DNA of 64,000 nucleotides from Tomocerus qinae (Eukaryota; Arthropoda; Collembola; Entomobryomorpha; Tomoceridae): NCBI GenBank assembly GCA_020055645.1, contig CM034546.1, positions 11,160,001 through 11,224,000 of the forward strand, read 5' to 3'. The translations under genes were made by a program, and so were the position numbers. The notes beneath the pieces are model-generated. The model was not told the DNA's origin. It did not search any database and saw only the letters and a list, made by a program, of their open reading frames with translations. Positions within the stretch are counted from its first letter, which is position 1; the number at the start of each line of letters is the position of its first letter. Shown piece after piece: positions 11,501 to 21,120 of this stretch.

Positions 11501-13202
11501 CTCTATCGATCTTCCGTTCGATATTTCTCAAACGACTGTAGGCCATTGCCCTACTGTCTGGCAACTCAACATTGTTGTCTCTCCAAAGCAAGCCTGTTTC
11601 CCATCTATGACCAACTTTCTTTGTTGTCGCTTTCATAATCTCTTCAGCTTGCATTTCTTCTTTGCCTTTCAATTTCACCTTTGATACCTGTACTCCAAAG
11701 GACTCCGTCTTGAAAGACTCCTTCACCATTCTGTGAAGTTCTTCATCATTAGCAGACATGGTAGAGTGTAGACACAACTCTTTTGACTTTCCATTCCATC
11801 GTCCCGTGTTGCCGTGAATCACCCATCCTAATTTCGTCTTTGATAAGACAGGCTCATCTGGTTTTCCTTCATGAATTTCCCTTGCAATAATGAGATGAAT
11901 ATTATCTTGGCCGATCAATATTCGCGGAGTTGCATTGTGATATGCCAAAGCTCCTCTCCGCCGAAGGTGTGGAGATCTTTTCTTTAGATGACCTACATTC
12001 ACACTTTGTGTTGGCAGATCCAGTGATTTAATTGTTCTAACTCGTTTCATCACATAAACTTCTCCACCTTGGCTACTCTGGATACTCACAGTTACAATTC
12101 GTGAGTCAGGGAAATTCTTTACTGCTTTTACAAGTCGCAACTTGAAAGGCTCTTTTTTCCCTTCAATTCCCAAACGCTCAATCAACTCCTCTTCAATGAG
12201 TGTGGTTGTAGAGCAATCATCAAGCAATGCATAAGTATCTATTTTTCCTGCCGGCCCAATTAACCGCACGGGAATCACTCGCAATAGAACCTCACTGGAA
12301 CCGTTCTTCTCTGTCGATCCCACTGCATTGCATTTCTCCACCTTTCCATCTTTTCTTTTCCAGTGAAGAGATGTATGGTGGTTCCTGTTGCAATTATCCA
12401 TCTTGCATTTCCTTGTCGAATTACAAGTCAATGTAGAATGATCTTTTCCTAAACAAAGGAAACATCTTCGCTTTTGTGTCGCCCACTTCCATCTGTCATC
12501 GACTGAAAGTTGCGTGTATTCTTTGCAGTTACCAACAATATGTGGCCCATCACAATAGTAACATTTGCAATTTTCTACATTCTTCTCTGTAGTAGTAAAT
12601 GTAGTTTCCTTCCTAACATTTCTACCACCGAATGTAGATTTCTTCTCATACGATTTCTTCTCAGTAGCCCCCAACTCTGTCTCTCCAATAAGCAGAGCTG
12701 CAGTGGCTTTCTCTTGCATCCAATCTGAGAAGTCTCTCAAGTTTGGCACTTTCTTGTAGTCCCTCTCCATCCTCTCCGCCCAGTTAATCTTCATGGACGC
12801 TGGCAACTTATTTAACAGTTCCTTGAGAAGCATGGGATTTGACAAATATTCTTTTCTTTTTAAATTCTCAATGGTGACTACAAGATTTTCCACTTTAGTA
12901 CCAAACTGCACAAGAGTAGAGGGCTTGTCTTCTCTTACTCCTGTTATCTGTCGAACGTTGTTGGTGATTCTCTCAATAATCACTTCCGGTCGTCCGAATC
13001 TCCTCTCCAGCATGCCGATAATTTTCGTCACATTTTCAGGAGTTACTAGCAACGCATGCACAGATTCCCTGGCTATTCCTTTCAAGCATTTCTGTAATCT
13101 GTACAAATTCTCCGCATTGCTATAACCGCACATTGCTGTAGATTGTCTAAATTGGCTGATGAATGACAACCACTCTTCTGGCTCTCCTGCATAGAAAGGC
13201 AA
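8592..13202 (-). CDS. pol: BEL/Pao gag C-terminus plus pol (protease, RT, RNase H, integrase)
   Basis: A 1536-codon open frame; its first listed codon is a TTG, since the frame actually enters from upstream in the gag region. Domains by residue: gag-like start (LPFYAGEPEEW), two zinc knuckles (~212-260, CX2CX3HX4C and CX2CX4HX4C), aspartic protease (~328, ALLDDCSTTTLI), reverse transcriptase (~620-790, with YMDD near 741), RNase H (~920-1060, FVDAS and a SDS motif), integrase zinc finger (H-H near 1244, C-C near 1279) and DDE core (D ~1313, D ~1377, E ~1424). The frame ends at a TGA at 8594-8592 where the family normally has Trp. The same frame then stays open to 8346 and encodes the typical C-terminal tail (GDVVIIVDDTMPRNSWPKG). 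A single nonsense change therefore cuts the protein. Confidence 0.93.
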   Translation of the reverse strand: MPFYAGEPEEWLSFISQFRQSTAMCGYSNAENLYRLQKCLKGIARESVHALLVTPENVTKIIGMLERRFGRPEVIIERITNNVRQITGVREDKPSTLVQFGTKVENLVVTIENLKRKEYLSNPMLLKELLNKLPASMKINWAERMERDYKKVPNLRDFSDWMQEKATAALLIGETELGATEKKSYEKKSTFGGRNVRKETTFTTTEKNVENCKCYYCDGPHIVGNCKEYTQLSVDDRWKWATQKRRCFLCLGKDHSTLTCNSTRKCKMDNCNRNHHTSLHWKRKDGKVEKCNAVGSTEKNGSSEVLLRVIPVRLIGPAGKIDTYALLDDCSTTTLIEEELIERLGIEGKKEPFKLRLVKAVKNFPDSRIVTVSIQSSQGGEVYVMKRVRTIKSLDLPTQSVNVGHLKKRSPHLRRRGALAYHNATPRILIGQDNIHLIIAREIHEGKPDEPVLSKTKLGWVIHGNTGRWNGKSKELCLHSTMSANDEELHRMVKESFKTESFGVQVSKVKLKGKEEMQAEEIMKATTKKVGHRWETGLLWRDNNVELPDSRAMAYSRLRNIERKIDRDAEFGQLYESKIQEYLQKGYARKLNPEEANKQDRRTWYLPHFGVVNPHKPGKIRLVFDAAAKVQGVSLNDMLLIGPDLYNSLGGMLLRFRQGRIAFSADIAEMFHQIKIIEEDQRALRFLWRGADRQRDPDTYQMSRMIFGASSSPASAQYVRNLNAEQFMQMHPKAVDAIKRKHYMDDYLDSVDTEEDAIQFIQEVIKIHASGGFKIIKWICTSAEVLNTIPEELRHEEQKNLNRESPQVEKILGLYWDSNTDVFTFKSHFPRLDKKIVSGEKIPTKREVLKLIMSIFDPLGMYFSYTVRVKVLLQDIWRSGIDWDDELPLELSSVWHKWIDELFNLTKLQIPRAFTQRRVEDVVRELHIFVDASLQAFCAVAYLRMTSENDVEVAFVMAKTRVAPLKPMTVPRLELQAAVMGVRLSNTIKEELDISVAKVQFWSDSRNVLCWIRSDARKYKQFVAFRIGEILETSEVSNWRWVPSEENVADEGTRSESTSVKSDSRWFTGPEFLKMEPENWPIEKQVCSAVNTEELEIKAEFTATAREVKQFPHLPEVHRFSKWVRLVRSTAWIYRFANRCRKTLTRKPESNELTIMELEQAEQQLLLRAQWEDYAEEMEHLSKGKVIPKSSSIYALDPIMDNVGLMRLNSRLTRAANLGNSVKRPVILNPKSETVKLLMQHFHVKAGHAGVEFVLNELRQQYWIIKARTSLKKVWRDCLFCQNRKVVPAVPRMGDLPECRLESFVRPFTNTGMDYFGPMTVTIGRRHEKRYGVLFTCLSTRAIHLEIAASLSTDSAIQAIRRMIGRRGYPRKIFSDNGTNLRGADKELRQALEELDQEELTREMAIRKIEWHFIPPSAPHMGGSWERMVKAVKTALRATLNERCPREEVLQTLMVEAENIVNSRPLTDVSMDDKDGESLTPNHFMIGTSSAMQQPGIFSSDDLLLRKQWRITQQLADTFWRRWIREYLPTLVRRTK

Positions 13203-13210
13203 ATCCTTTC

Positions 13211-14278
13211 CTATAGTTTTCCTGGCTCTTCTGCCGCCAAGCCACTCGCATAATAATTTGACTCATTTGCTCGAGCGATAAAGTTCCCAAGTGGATCTCC
13301 GTCGCTGTTGCTTCCATCTGGATCGTCGCCGCCGCCGCCCCCGGCTGGGACACGCCGGCTATCTCTCTGAGATTTATCATTTATCTCATTATCAACACGG
13401 ACAGGCTCGTCATTTGAACGCCCCGTAGTTGTTCTTGCGGGTTCTCCTTTTGAGTTCTCCGCTGCATCATTGGTGGGACCTCCAGCTGGAGTCCCTTTTT
13501 CCCTGGTCACAGGCTCTCCATTTGAGACAGCTACACCAATCAGGTTCATCATTGCAGGTCCTCCATCCGAGGCCCCTGTTTCCCTGGCCACAGTCTCTCC
13601 ATTCGAGACAACCGCACCACTCAGGTTTATTTTTAGCAAATCATTCCTTGCTATCAATTCATCTATCTTATCTAGATCAGCATGTAATTTTTCATGAGAC
13701 AATCTTTTTCTCTCTAGATCTCTCACCATAGTGGCTCGCACTTGCAGGAGTGTAGCATTCACACTCGTGGTTTCATTCATATAATCAATATGTTGTTGTA
13801 TTGTATGTCTGACTCTCCCAAGCTCAGACGACTCAGGGGACGAATCTTCATCTCCTTGTACATTTACAACAGTTCTTCTCTCATCCATATTTTCCAAGCG
13901 CTTTCGCTCTTCATTCTGGAATCTCAAAATATACGACTCTGTTGGCGAATTTCTTCCACCAACATTCGCATCAGCATTCCTCCTAATCAGAGGTTCTCGG
14001 GAGGAATCTATTATTTCTCCTTCTTCAATTTCCTCTCCTTCTGCCCATTCAGACGCATGGAACATTGAAGGATCGAAATAATTTTCCCAATCCATGGGAT
14101 TAGCCGGGTTCGGATTCACCGTGCTCGGCTCTCTCGCTCTCCCGATTGGAGTTGAATGTGGTACTGGTGGCTGCACGTTTCTCCTTCGCGTTGGAGATAG
14201 CAACCTTCCATATTCTATCTGTTCTCTTCTAATTCGACGGCTCTCTCGATCGCCTTTCATTCTCGAGAAGAAATTCAT
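13211..14278 (-). CDS. gag: BEL/Pao gag N-terminal region
   Basis: A 355-codon open frame starting MNFFSRMKGDRESRRIRREQ, 60 bp downstream of the primer binding site. It is polar, with a predicted helical stretch around residues 170-220 and a low-complexity Gly/Asn/Asp-rich C-terminal part, as in N-terminal gag regions of large BEL elements. It runs out at a TAG at 13211. The gag-pol frame (8592-13202) is open here in a different frame and overlaps the end of this one. Family members usually have one continuous gag-pol frame, so a one-base change near 13220-13240 probably split it. Assignment as gag is by position. Confidence 0.75.
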   Translation of the reverse strand: MNFFSRMKGDRESRRIRREQIEYGRLLSPTRRRNVQPPVPHSTPIGRAREPSTVNPNPANPMDWENYFDPSMFHASEWAEGEEIEEGEIIDSSREPLIRRNADANVGGRNSPTESYILRFQNEERKRLENMDERRTVVNVQGDEDSSPESSELGRVRHTIQQHIDYMNETTSVNATLLQVRATMVRDLERKRLSHEKLHADLDKIDELIARNDLLKINLSGAVVSNGETVARETGASDGGPAMMNLIGVAVSNGEPVTREKGTPAGGPTNDAAENSKGEPARTTTGRSNDEPVRVDNEINDKSQRDSRRVPAGGGGGDDPDGSNSDGDPLGNFIARANESNYYASGLAAEEPGKL

Positions 14279-14340
14279 GGGATTGTAACTTTATCTAATT
14301 CAAATTTTCAAGATCCTTGATTCTTGATTCTAGATCCTAG

Positions 14341-14358
14341 ATCCGGCTCGAAGGACCA
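14341..14358 (-). other. Primer binding site matching the 3' end of tRNA-Tyr
   Basis: The minus strand reads TGGTCCTTCGAGCCGGAT. Its complement is the CCA-tailed 3' end of a tRNA whose acceptor stem pairs with a 5' CCTTCGA, the start of eukaryotic tRNA-Tyr. It lies two bases inside the 5' LTR end (..ACAACA), which fixes the LTR boundary at 14361. Confidence 0.75.
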
Positions 14359-14360
14359 GC

Positions 14361-15589
14361 TGTTGTCGGTTGTCAGTAGTCTTCGAGATTCTTCTATAGC
14401 TGGCGAAGGACCACCCCAGTTGACAATTAAAATGAGGAAATTTATTTCGGCACTACTCTGCACTACTCAATTAGTCACAATTTCGAAACAGTATTTATGT
14501 CGAACGGAACTTGTATGGTTTTATTGAACGTAATACGAAGCCAATTACAACACAAAATAGATATTCACTGAGCGTTCATCCACTAGCGTTCAGCCGTTCC
14601 TCCTTTCCTTTATTTCACTCCTCGTGCTAGTGGATCAACCCAAGTTCCTGCAAGTTACAATCCCTACTCGATGCTCACAATACAAACAATTTCAATAGGT
14701 TTCAATAGAATCAAAAGGTTCAATTACAATAGAATTACAAAGAGAGCCACGATGTTACAAAGTTAGAGGGAGAAACACACTAGGTACTATTTAGCTACCT
14801 ACTCGAAGATTACATTCCTAAATCCGTAAACGGGAAATTCTCTCAACCCATTGCGGCCACATGCCGACAATGTTACGGGAGAGAAAATCAACTAGACACT
14901 TTCACTACAATTGACTTCCGCTGTCCGCCGTGTAAATGCCCGGCTTGAGTCCCTTATCGCAATAAGGCAAATCTCAAGCCTACCTGACTACTATTCAGTA
15001 GGCAAATACAACTTGGCGGACAGACAACTCAAATGAGGTCTGTTCTCTCTTTTTACTAAATAGGCTCCTCCTATACTCATTCAAGATTTTGACATTCTCA
15101 ATTTTCTAACTTCTGGACAAATAACATTACAGTTTGTCAACTGCGATTATTGTTTGCCTGACTTTAAACACAGTGTGTATTATCCTACTTATTCTCTCCA
15201 CTCTAATACAAAGGCTCAATTTTCTCATTGTCAACTTGCGTAATACAATTTTCATTTCATTGGATAAACGAAGATGAGCTGAGATTTTCTCTGACCAATG
15301 CCCACTTACGCGTGTAAGCTATTTACACGTGTCACAATTAATTTCCCCCAGAAATCAATACAATTCCACTCTCAACTCATCTTGTCTATATAAATTTCTA
15401 GACATCCCTATACAATTCCAGACATTTTTTCCAGACATAGGCAATTAAGTATATCATACTACATGACTCACACAAATACATTCACATTCTACTTCACACT
15501 ACAATACAATACTAACATGAATAGAATTGAAACTGACCCTTGTCATTGTTACACTTTAAAAGGGCCCCTTCCCTTCGTTCACCACTACA
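14361..15589 (-). repeat. 5' LTR of the BEL/Pao element (complete, ~1.23 kb)
   Basis: Bounded by TGTAGTGG at 15589 and ..CGACAACA at 14361, giving TG..CA ends, with the primer binding site two bases inside. The proximal 868 bp match the 3' LTR copy; the rest has no counterpart there. Confidence 0.78.
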
Positions 15590-18089
15590 CACTGTTTTCA
15601 CCACAATGGCTAATGACTCAAAAATTCTGACGTGAGTTGACTGAACTGTAAGTGTTTTAACCTTTGAAACGATTTTATTTTAACCTGGTTTAGTCTTGGC
15701 CCAGGTTTCGCCACTCATCATATTTGCAATCAATTCAAATAATGTAATTTTTATTATAATGTTTAATATAATTTGCCTCGGATGCTATTTTTTAAATAAA
15801 AGCGATATGTACAAGGAGAAAATTTCCAAGTATCTACTTAAAGATAGTGTGCCACATGGTAAATTCATTATTTAAAAAATTATTTGGTCCATGTGTTGTA
15901 ACTGTCAGTAATCAAATATTTTCTTATCATAGCAATTGAGGAGAGCCGCAATCACCAATAAAGTATAGTAGAGTCGGCATTATCAGAGAGTGTTCCGTAA
16001 ATTTGTACAGACCGGACATATGCAAAATGAAAAATCAAGATTTTGATTTTAAACGAACCTAATCTAACTTAAAATAACTTAATGACCTTTTGCGTTTATG
16101 CGTAACACTTGTCCAGACCAATACTTATCGGATTTATAGCTTAATCGGGAAGCCATTGGTCACGAAAATCAGTGGAGAGTAGTTAGTTACTAGTGGAGTG
16201 ACCGCAAGGAAATGACAGCTCCTAGTCATAAAGAAAGTTATTCGTCATAAAGGTTCGTCAGAATATCATAAAGGTATACTCTCTGTGAACATTTACCACC
16301 ATTTACCTTCTCAGTGTTGGCAGGGACATTTTAAATTTTTGTTTAGGGACTTTCTAAATTATTCGCAGCGACACCTTCAAAAATGACCGTTTAAATTATT
16401 ATTCAGGGACATTTTAAATTATTTCAATGTCCCATTAAATATATTCCAATTGCCTCTGTATCGGATAGACCAGCCCGGTTTGAATAACTCAGCAAACACG
16501 CCTGCAGTATTTTTTGTGAACACCTATTTGTTATTAATTAGTATTTGATAACAACCACTGAAAAATTGGTTATTATAATATTTTAAAGATTAAAAGATTA
16601 AATTGACTTTATGAAATCATTCCTTCGTTAAGGTGGAGTTTTAATTGTGAAGCAGTACAGTAATGAATAAATAAGTGATTAATTAAAATTAAGTCCAATT
16701 ATGTGTACAACAATTGTGGTTTTTGTACAAAAACCCTAAAAGCCCCAATCCATAAAAACCCAACCTACAACCCTGTTACAATAAAATAAAGCTAAATCCA
16801 ATCCTTAACAGCTACTACGGGATAAAATAATATTATACTTTTATTAAATGCTGCCCTTTCTATGTTTTGTGATTATTGTGATATAACTAAATAGAAAATC
16901 GAATTGATATTTGGATATTACATTCAAATTCAAGCTATCCAACCTCATCATCCAGTTCACTCACGTGACGTATATTATATATCGGTACAAGGTACAATTT
17001 ATTATGTTAGAAGTTTAAGCAAAATGGGTAAAACATATTAAGTTATTATTTCTTTGCCCACGCTCATAACTATAATATCAAAGGCAAAAACGGCTAAAGT
17101 AGAGAAACAAAAAGGTACTCGGTATTACTAGCCACTTTTACCTCCCGCCCACTAGCCGGTGGCAAGTAAAACTGCTAATATAATGATCATAATTTATGTT
17201 CAGAAAATTATTATCTTGATTTGATTTGAAAATCTTCAGACAACCTTTGAAAGTTTTTCTGCCAATAAACTATAAACAATCAGATAGAATTCTGGAGCGA
17301 TTTTTCCTAACAACGATTCCAAAATTCTTTGAATGAATCATGTTATGAATCAAGGGTTTAGAAATATAGATGGATTTAAATATGGGCTAAGGGAAACTCT
17401 GACAGTTCTAAATCAAATTTGAAATTATTTCTTTATTATTTAAATTCGGCATATATACTTATGACTGTGTTTCAAAACAAATCGCCCGGTCCAATTTTCG
17501 ACTTTCTAATATCACAAAGATAGTCATACCAGTGGATTAGGCATGCCTAAGTGGTATGGAATTCAGTAGTATTAAAATTTTCAGAACCCAATTAACCCCT
17601 TAAAGAGGGGTTCAAAAGTGCTCAAAAGTACTAAATTTATAGATTCAATATAGCGGTCGTCAAAAAATATAATTATAACTCATAGACCTAATGGCCAAAC
17701 CCTGCCAAAATTTTAGCAACGACTAAGGGCTATACGTAGATAATTTAGAAAATAATAATTTTCAAAAATTTCCAAAATTTAATTTTATAAAATTCAAAAT
17801 TCTAAAACCGTATTTTTTGAAAAAAAATGTCAGAATGGAGTGGGCGCTAAACATTGACATATACAAACGAAAATTCAGAAAAAATGCTACAACTTTGTCA
17901 TTTAAACTATTAGGCGCCCACTCCATCCTGATGAACTACAGCCATTTGAAATTTCAAAAAAAAATCTCCTTTTAACAACCTTTTTGCCAAAGGCTGGATA
18001 TTGCTGCACCTTTAATTATTGATGAAATAGAATTGAAGTATCGGAATTTCGAAAAACGGGTGTCATGTCTAAGTGACGAAACAAAGAAT
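15590..18089. other. Intergenic, no gene recognised
   Basis: AT-rich, no convincing ORF. It holds the related dispersed-repeat copy at 16806-16930 and a hairpin at 17830-17931 whose arms TCAGAATGGAGTGGGCGC and GCGCCCACTCCATCCTGA flank a ~65-nt loop. Confidence 0.5.
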
Positions 18090-18855
18090 CCATCCGGGCT
18101 TTAGAGGTAATCAAACATGGCAAACTCAAATAGAATATTCATTTTTCAAAAATCTGAATATTGTGGGCGTGGTAATTAACAACCCCTCCCACAATAATCT
18201 CAAAGTGGAAGCATTGATATTCATTTCGGGGTATAAATTTAATTAAACATGGCGAATTTGAATAAAACAGTGGATTTTTAAAAATTCGAATATTGTGGGC
18301 GTGGTAGTTGAAACTCCCTCCTATAAAAAATCTCAAAGCGACAGTGTGAATATATCCTTCGGGGTATAAATACAATCAAACATTGCAAATTCAAATAAAA
18401 TAGTGTTTTTTATTTGAATATTATGGGTGTGGTAGCTGAGAACCCCTCCCACAAAAATCTCAAAGTTGCAGCATAGATATTCACGTCGAGGTATAAATGT
18501 AATCAAACGTGGCGAATTTGAATAAAATAGTAGTTTTTTAAAAATTTGAATATTGTGGGCGTGGCAGTTGAAAGTCTTTCCAAAAAAATCTTAAAGTGAA
18601 GGTGCAGATATGCAACATAAGGTATAAATGTAACAAAACATGAAAAATTCGAATAAACTTGTCGCTTAAAAAATTGATTATTGTGGGCGTGGTAACCTCG
18701 CCCATCACATGGAAAATTCAAAGCGATAGCACAGATATTTCCGTCATGGAACAAAGGTAACTGACCATGCAAATAAGAAAAATCTAGTCGTATTATGAAC
18801 ATTTTGAATGTTGTGGTCGATTCGAGGTGGCCCCTCCCACAAAAATCTCAAAATA
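18090..18855. repeat. ~130-bp minisatellite, about six diverged units
   Basis: Each unit carries an ATTGTGGGCGTGG-like core (near 18160, 18291, 18421, 18551, 18680, degenerate near 18812), followed by CCCTCCCACAAAAATCTCAAAG, GGGGTATAAAT and AATCAAACATGGCGAATTTGAA-type segments. Spacing is about 130 bp. Units have diverged by substitutions, so it is not a very young array. The short minus-strand ORFs here follow the repeat and are not genes. Confidence 0.8.
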
Positions 18856-18939
18856 ACAAAAAATATCTTTTACTTCACATTATCATTTATCTGTTAAGCG
18901 TCTATTGTTGCGAGCGTGTTTAATAGCTAAATCTAATTT

Positions 18940-19170
18940 GTCAGCTGATAAGCATGTAATTCAAAAAATGGGTGGGTCCCCCATCCTTTTTGTAAGTTTT
19001 CGGTTAAGGGACTATTGTTTTCGAAAACAGCGACCTTAAAAACCTCCTCATCCAATTTATCAACCGAATAGCTTATATTTAAAAATATGGGTGGAGTGCT
19101 CCACCCGCATTTAAATTTTCGGTTAACCGCCAATTCCATGAGCATTTTCGAAAACTAAACGTCGCGTGCT
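18940..19170. repeat. ~125-bp tandem duplication
   Basis: Two diverged copies share ATGGGTGG, a TTTTCGGTTAA block and a CATTTTCGAAAAC-like end, offset by about 125 bp. No gene in it. Confidence 0.5.
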
Positions 19171-20438
19171 TTTGTCAGTGTGTTTTGCATCACTGACGGG
19201 AATCTAATTTCCAGGTTCAATATCCGACCTTTTCTGATATTTAGTTTGTAGCGCCTAGAAAATTCGCCCACTCTAGCTACTCTACGTATCAGCTCTTTCT
19301 GAGCTGGGGCAAATTGCAACGGGCGATTTGTTTTGAAACACAGTCTTATACACAACGAGCCCGTCAATAGACCCAAGCCGTCACTATACTCAGGCCTTAA
19401 CAAAAATGCGAATTAATTCGCACGACAGGATTCTAGATGGATTTGCCTGGAATTGAATGTGACATAGTAAGGCCATCACAGCAACCTCCCTACTTCTCAA
19501 ACCCAAACAGAGCCCCCAGCCGTGATGGTCAGCCACTGCCGCCGCCGTTTTATGGTCAAATTTGCTATCAGTCGCCGCCGCGCCACTGATGGGGAAAAAT
19601 ACATGAAACTGATGAAACCATATGACGGCACCGTTTTTCCCAAAATTTCCAGCCGCCGCGGCCACTAAATATCACGACTGGGAGCTCTGCATGTCTAATT
19701 GCAAACAATTTTTAGTAGATTGAAATCAACTGATAATGACATCACAATCACAAATCGTGATAGCAATAGGAATAGGAAGAGTATGGCCTTAACCAAGAAG
19801 AATAAACTGACTTAAGCGCTATGACTACAGTTTATGCTTCTTGGCCTTAACTCATTTTTATAATATTTCGCCGATGGTATAAAATCCCCTAGAAGGTCAC
19901 ATATAAACTAATAATTGAGCTCTTAAAACGAATAATGGCAAATCTCAGTTGCTACGAATAAAATTTGTTAACTTTAACAAAATTTAATTTCGTAGCAACT
20001 GAGATTTGTCATTTCACGGTGGAGGTGCTCAATTAATGTGCATAAATTAATATGCATGAGGCAAAAAGCATAGTAACATTGCCAAGAATCGATGTCATTA
20101 CCGGATGTATGGGCGGCGCGCTTACTACTTGAGCTAAAGAGTGAGTTGTTAACGTGTAGCGGAGCGAAGGTTATGCCTACCATAAACACACACAAACAAA
20201 CTTTTCTCTCCCTTCGTTCTGCAGCACGCATTCACGCATAGAGCATGTATGTTACAAACAGGCATCGCGTAAAATTCTGTTAGTAGTATAATTATCAAGC
20301 ACGTATATCCATGAGGTGCTGGGCCGATACCAAAAATCAGAACCATATATACATGTACGCTCAATGTTCTAATTCATCTGTACGTGTGGATTTGAAAAAC
20401 TATAATTTACTTAGTGAAAACTCTTTGTAGTCGATTGC
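19171..20438. other. Intergenic with two hairpins
   Basis: No gene recognised. It holds an imperfect hairpin at 19785-19850 (CCTTAACCAAGAAG against CTTCTTGGCCTTAA) and the stronger palindrome at 19932-20014 listed separately. GC-rich spots at 19540-19670 encode nothing I can recognise. Confidence 0.5.
19932..20014. repeat. Near-perfect palindrome, ~26-bp arms
   Basis: AATGGCAAATCTCAGTTGCT at 19933 is mirrored by AGCAACTGAGATTTGTCATT ending at 20014, with one mismatch and an AT-rich centre. Outer flanks (TTGAGCTC and GTGCTCAATT) are also partly complementary. Probably a small inverted-repeat element. Confidence 0.65.
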
Positions 20439-20537
20439 CTATCCAATCATGTTTTCAAATAAGTAATATTCCACTTTGGAGTCCAAATAATCAGAGTAGA
20501 TTTTTTACAAAGTCCATCTACCAACGTAAATACGTTG
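20439..20537 (-). pseudogene. Fragment of the F-box/LRR-like family (C-terminal tail)
   Basis: Minus strand from 20537 begins QRIYVGRWTL, then a stop, then KIYSDYLDSKVEYYLFENMI. This aligns with QRIYVGQFGW...DRKAEYYLFENLVG at the end of the intact gene 0.7 kb away. Stops and a deletion make it non-functional. It is a decayed paralogue downstream of the living copy. Confidence 0.7.
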
Positions 20538-20539
20538 AC

Positions 20540-21120
20540 CAAAATTATATCAGCACTTGTAGCAACAGTACAAAAACTTCTTACATACAACGATTTGAGA
20601 CAGTAAAGGAAAATTATAGTTAGTCTCAGTTGACTTAGGATTAGTGAGCTAATAACGATAGAGTCGCTATAATTGTTAAGGAATTGATACCACATTTTTA
20701 TTGGTATCTAAATATTTTCATAAGTCGATTATAAAACATTAAACATTTAGTCAAAATCAATAGTTAACTCATAACAAATTATTAAGCTATGAAATTATTG
20801 ATTCACAATCTATTAATTAGAATAAGCATTAACGTAAATAACGTATGTCCTTTTAGCCTAGGTCTTACATGATGCATTTACAAGGTCTGATCTTTCATAA
20901 AATAATTTTGTTCATGATTATATTTACAAAAGTAGAATAATTTAGAATTTAAGCTATAGGATAGGTTAGATTAATGATACACATAACTTATATTAATGGT
21001 ACAATAATTTGCATTTCATTTAGCATTGAAACTCCACACTTTTAGATATACAGGCAGTAAGCTGCGGATCTCAATAGCATTCTTAAATTCAATTGGTTTG
21101 TCCGCTTATCTTTAATATAT
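20540..21120. other. Intergenic, 3' flank of the F-box/LRR-like gene
   Basis: AT-rich, no gene recognised. The poly(A) region of the gene ending at 21121 should be here. Confidence 0.45.

Larger units (their letters stand above)
7482..15589 (-). mobile_element. BEL/Pao LTR retrotransposon, defective
   Basis: Read on the minus strand the order is 5' LTR (15589-14361), primer binding site, gag-like region, pol with protease, reverse transcriptase, RNase H and integrase, polypurine tract, 3' LTR (8350-7482). The protease-RT-RNase H-integrase order and integrase-domain sequence are those of BEL/Pao. The LTR copies are almost identical over 868 bp, so insertion was fairly recent. Defects: a frame change in the gag region near 13220-13240, an in-frame TGA at 8594-8592 before the last ~80 codons, and a 3' LTR missing about 361 bp of its distal end. 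No target-site duplication can be read because the 3' LTR is truncated. Confidence 0.93.

Noticed and set aside
13211-13240. Programmed -1 frameshift between gag pieces of the BEL/Pao element
   Set aside because: No in-frame slippery heptamer is seen in the overlap, and the family normally uses one continuous frame; a mutation is simpler.
14341-14358. tRNA-Tyr gene
   Set aside because: Only the 18 bases matching the tRNA 3' end are present; the rest of a tRNA is absent, so it is a primer binding site.
18139-18802. Two minus-strand ORFs with similar peptides (GFNYHAHN-like)
   Set aside because: They are translations of minisatellite units; the peptide repeat only mirrors the DNA repeat.
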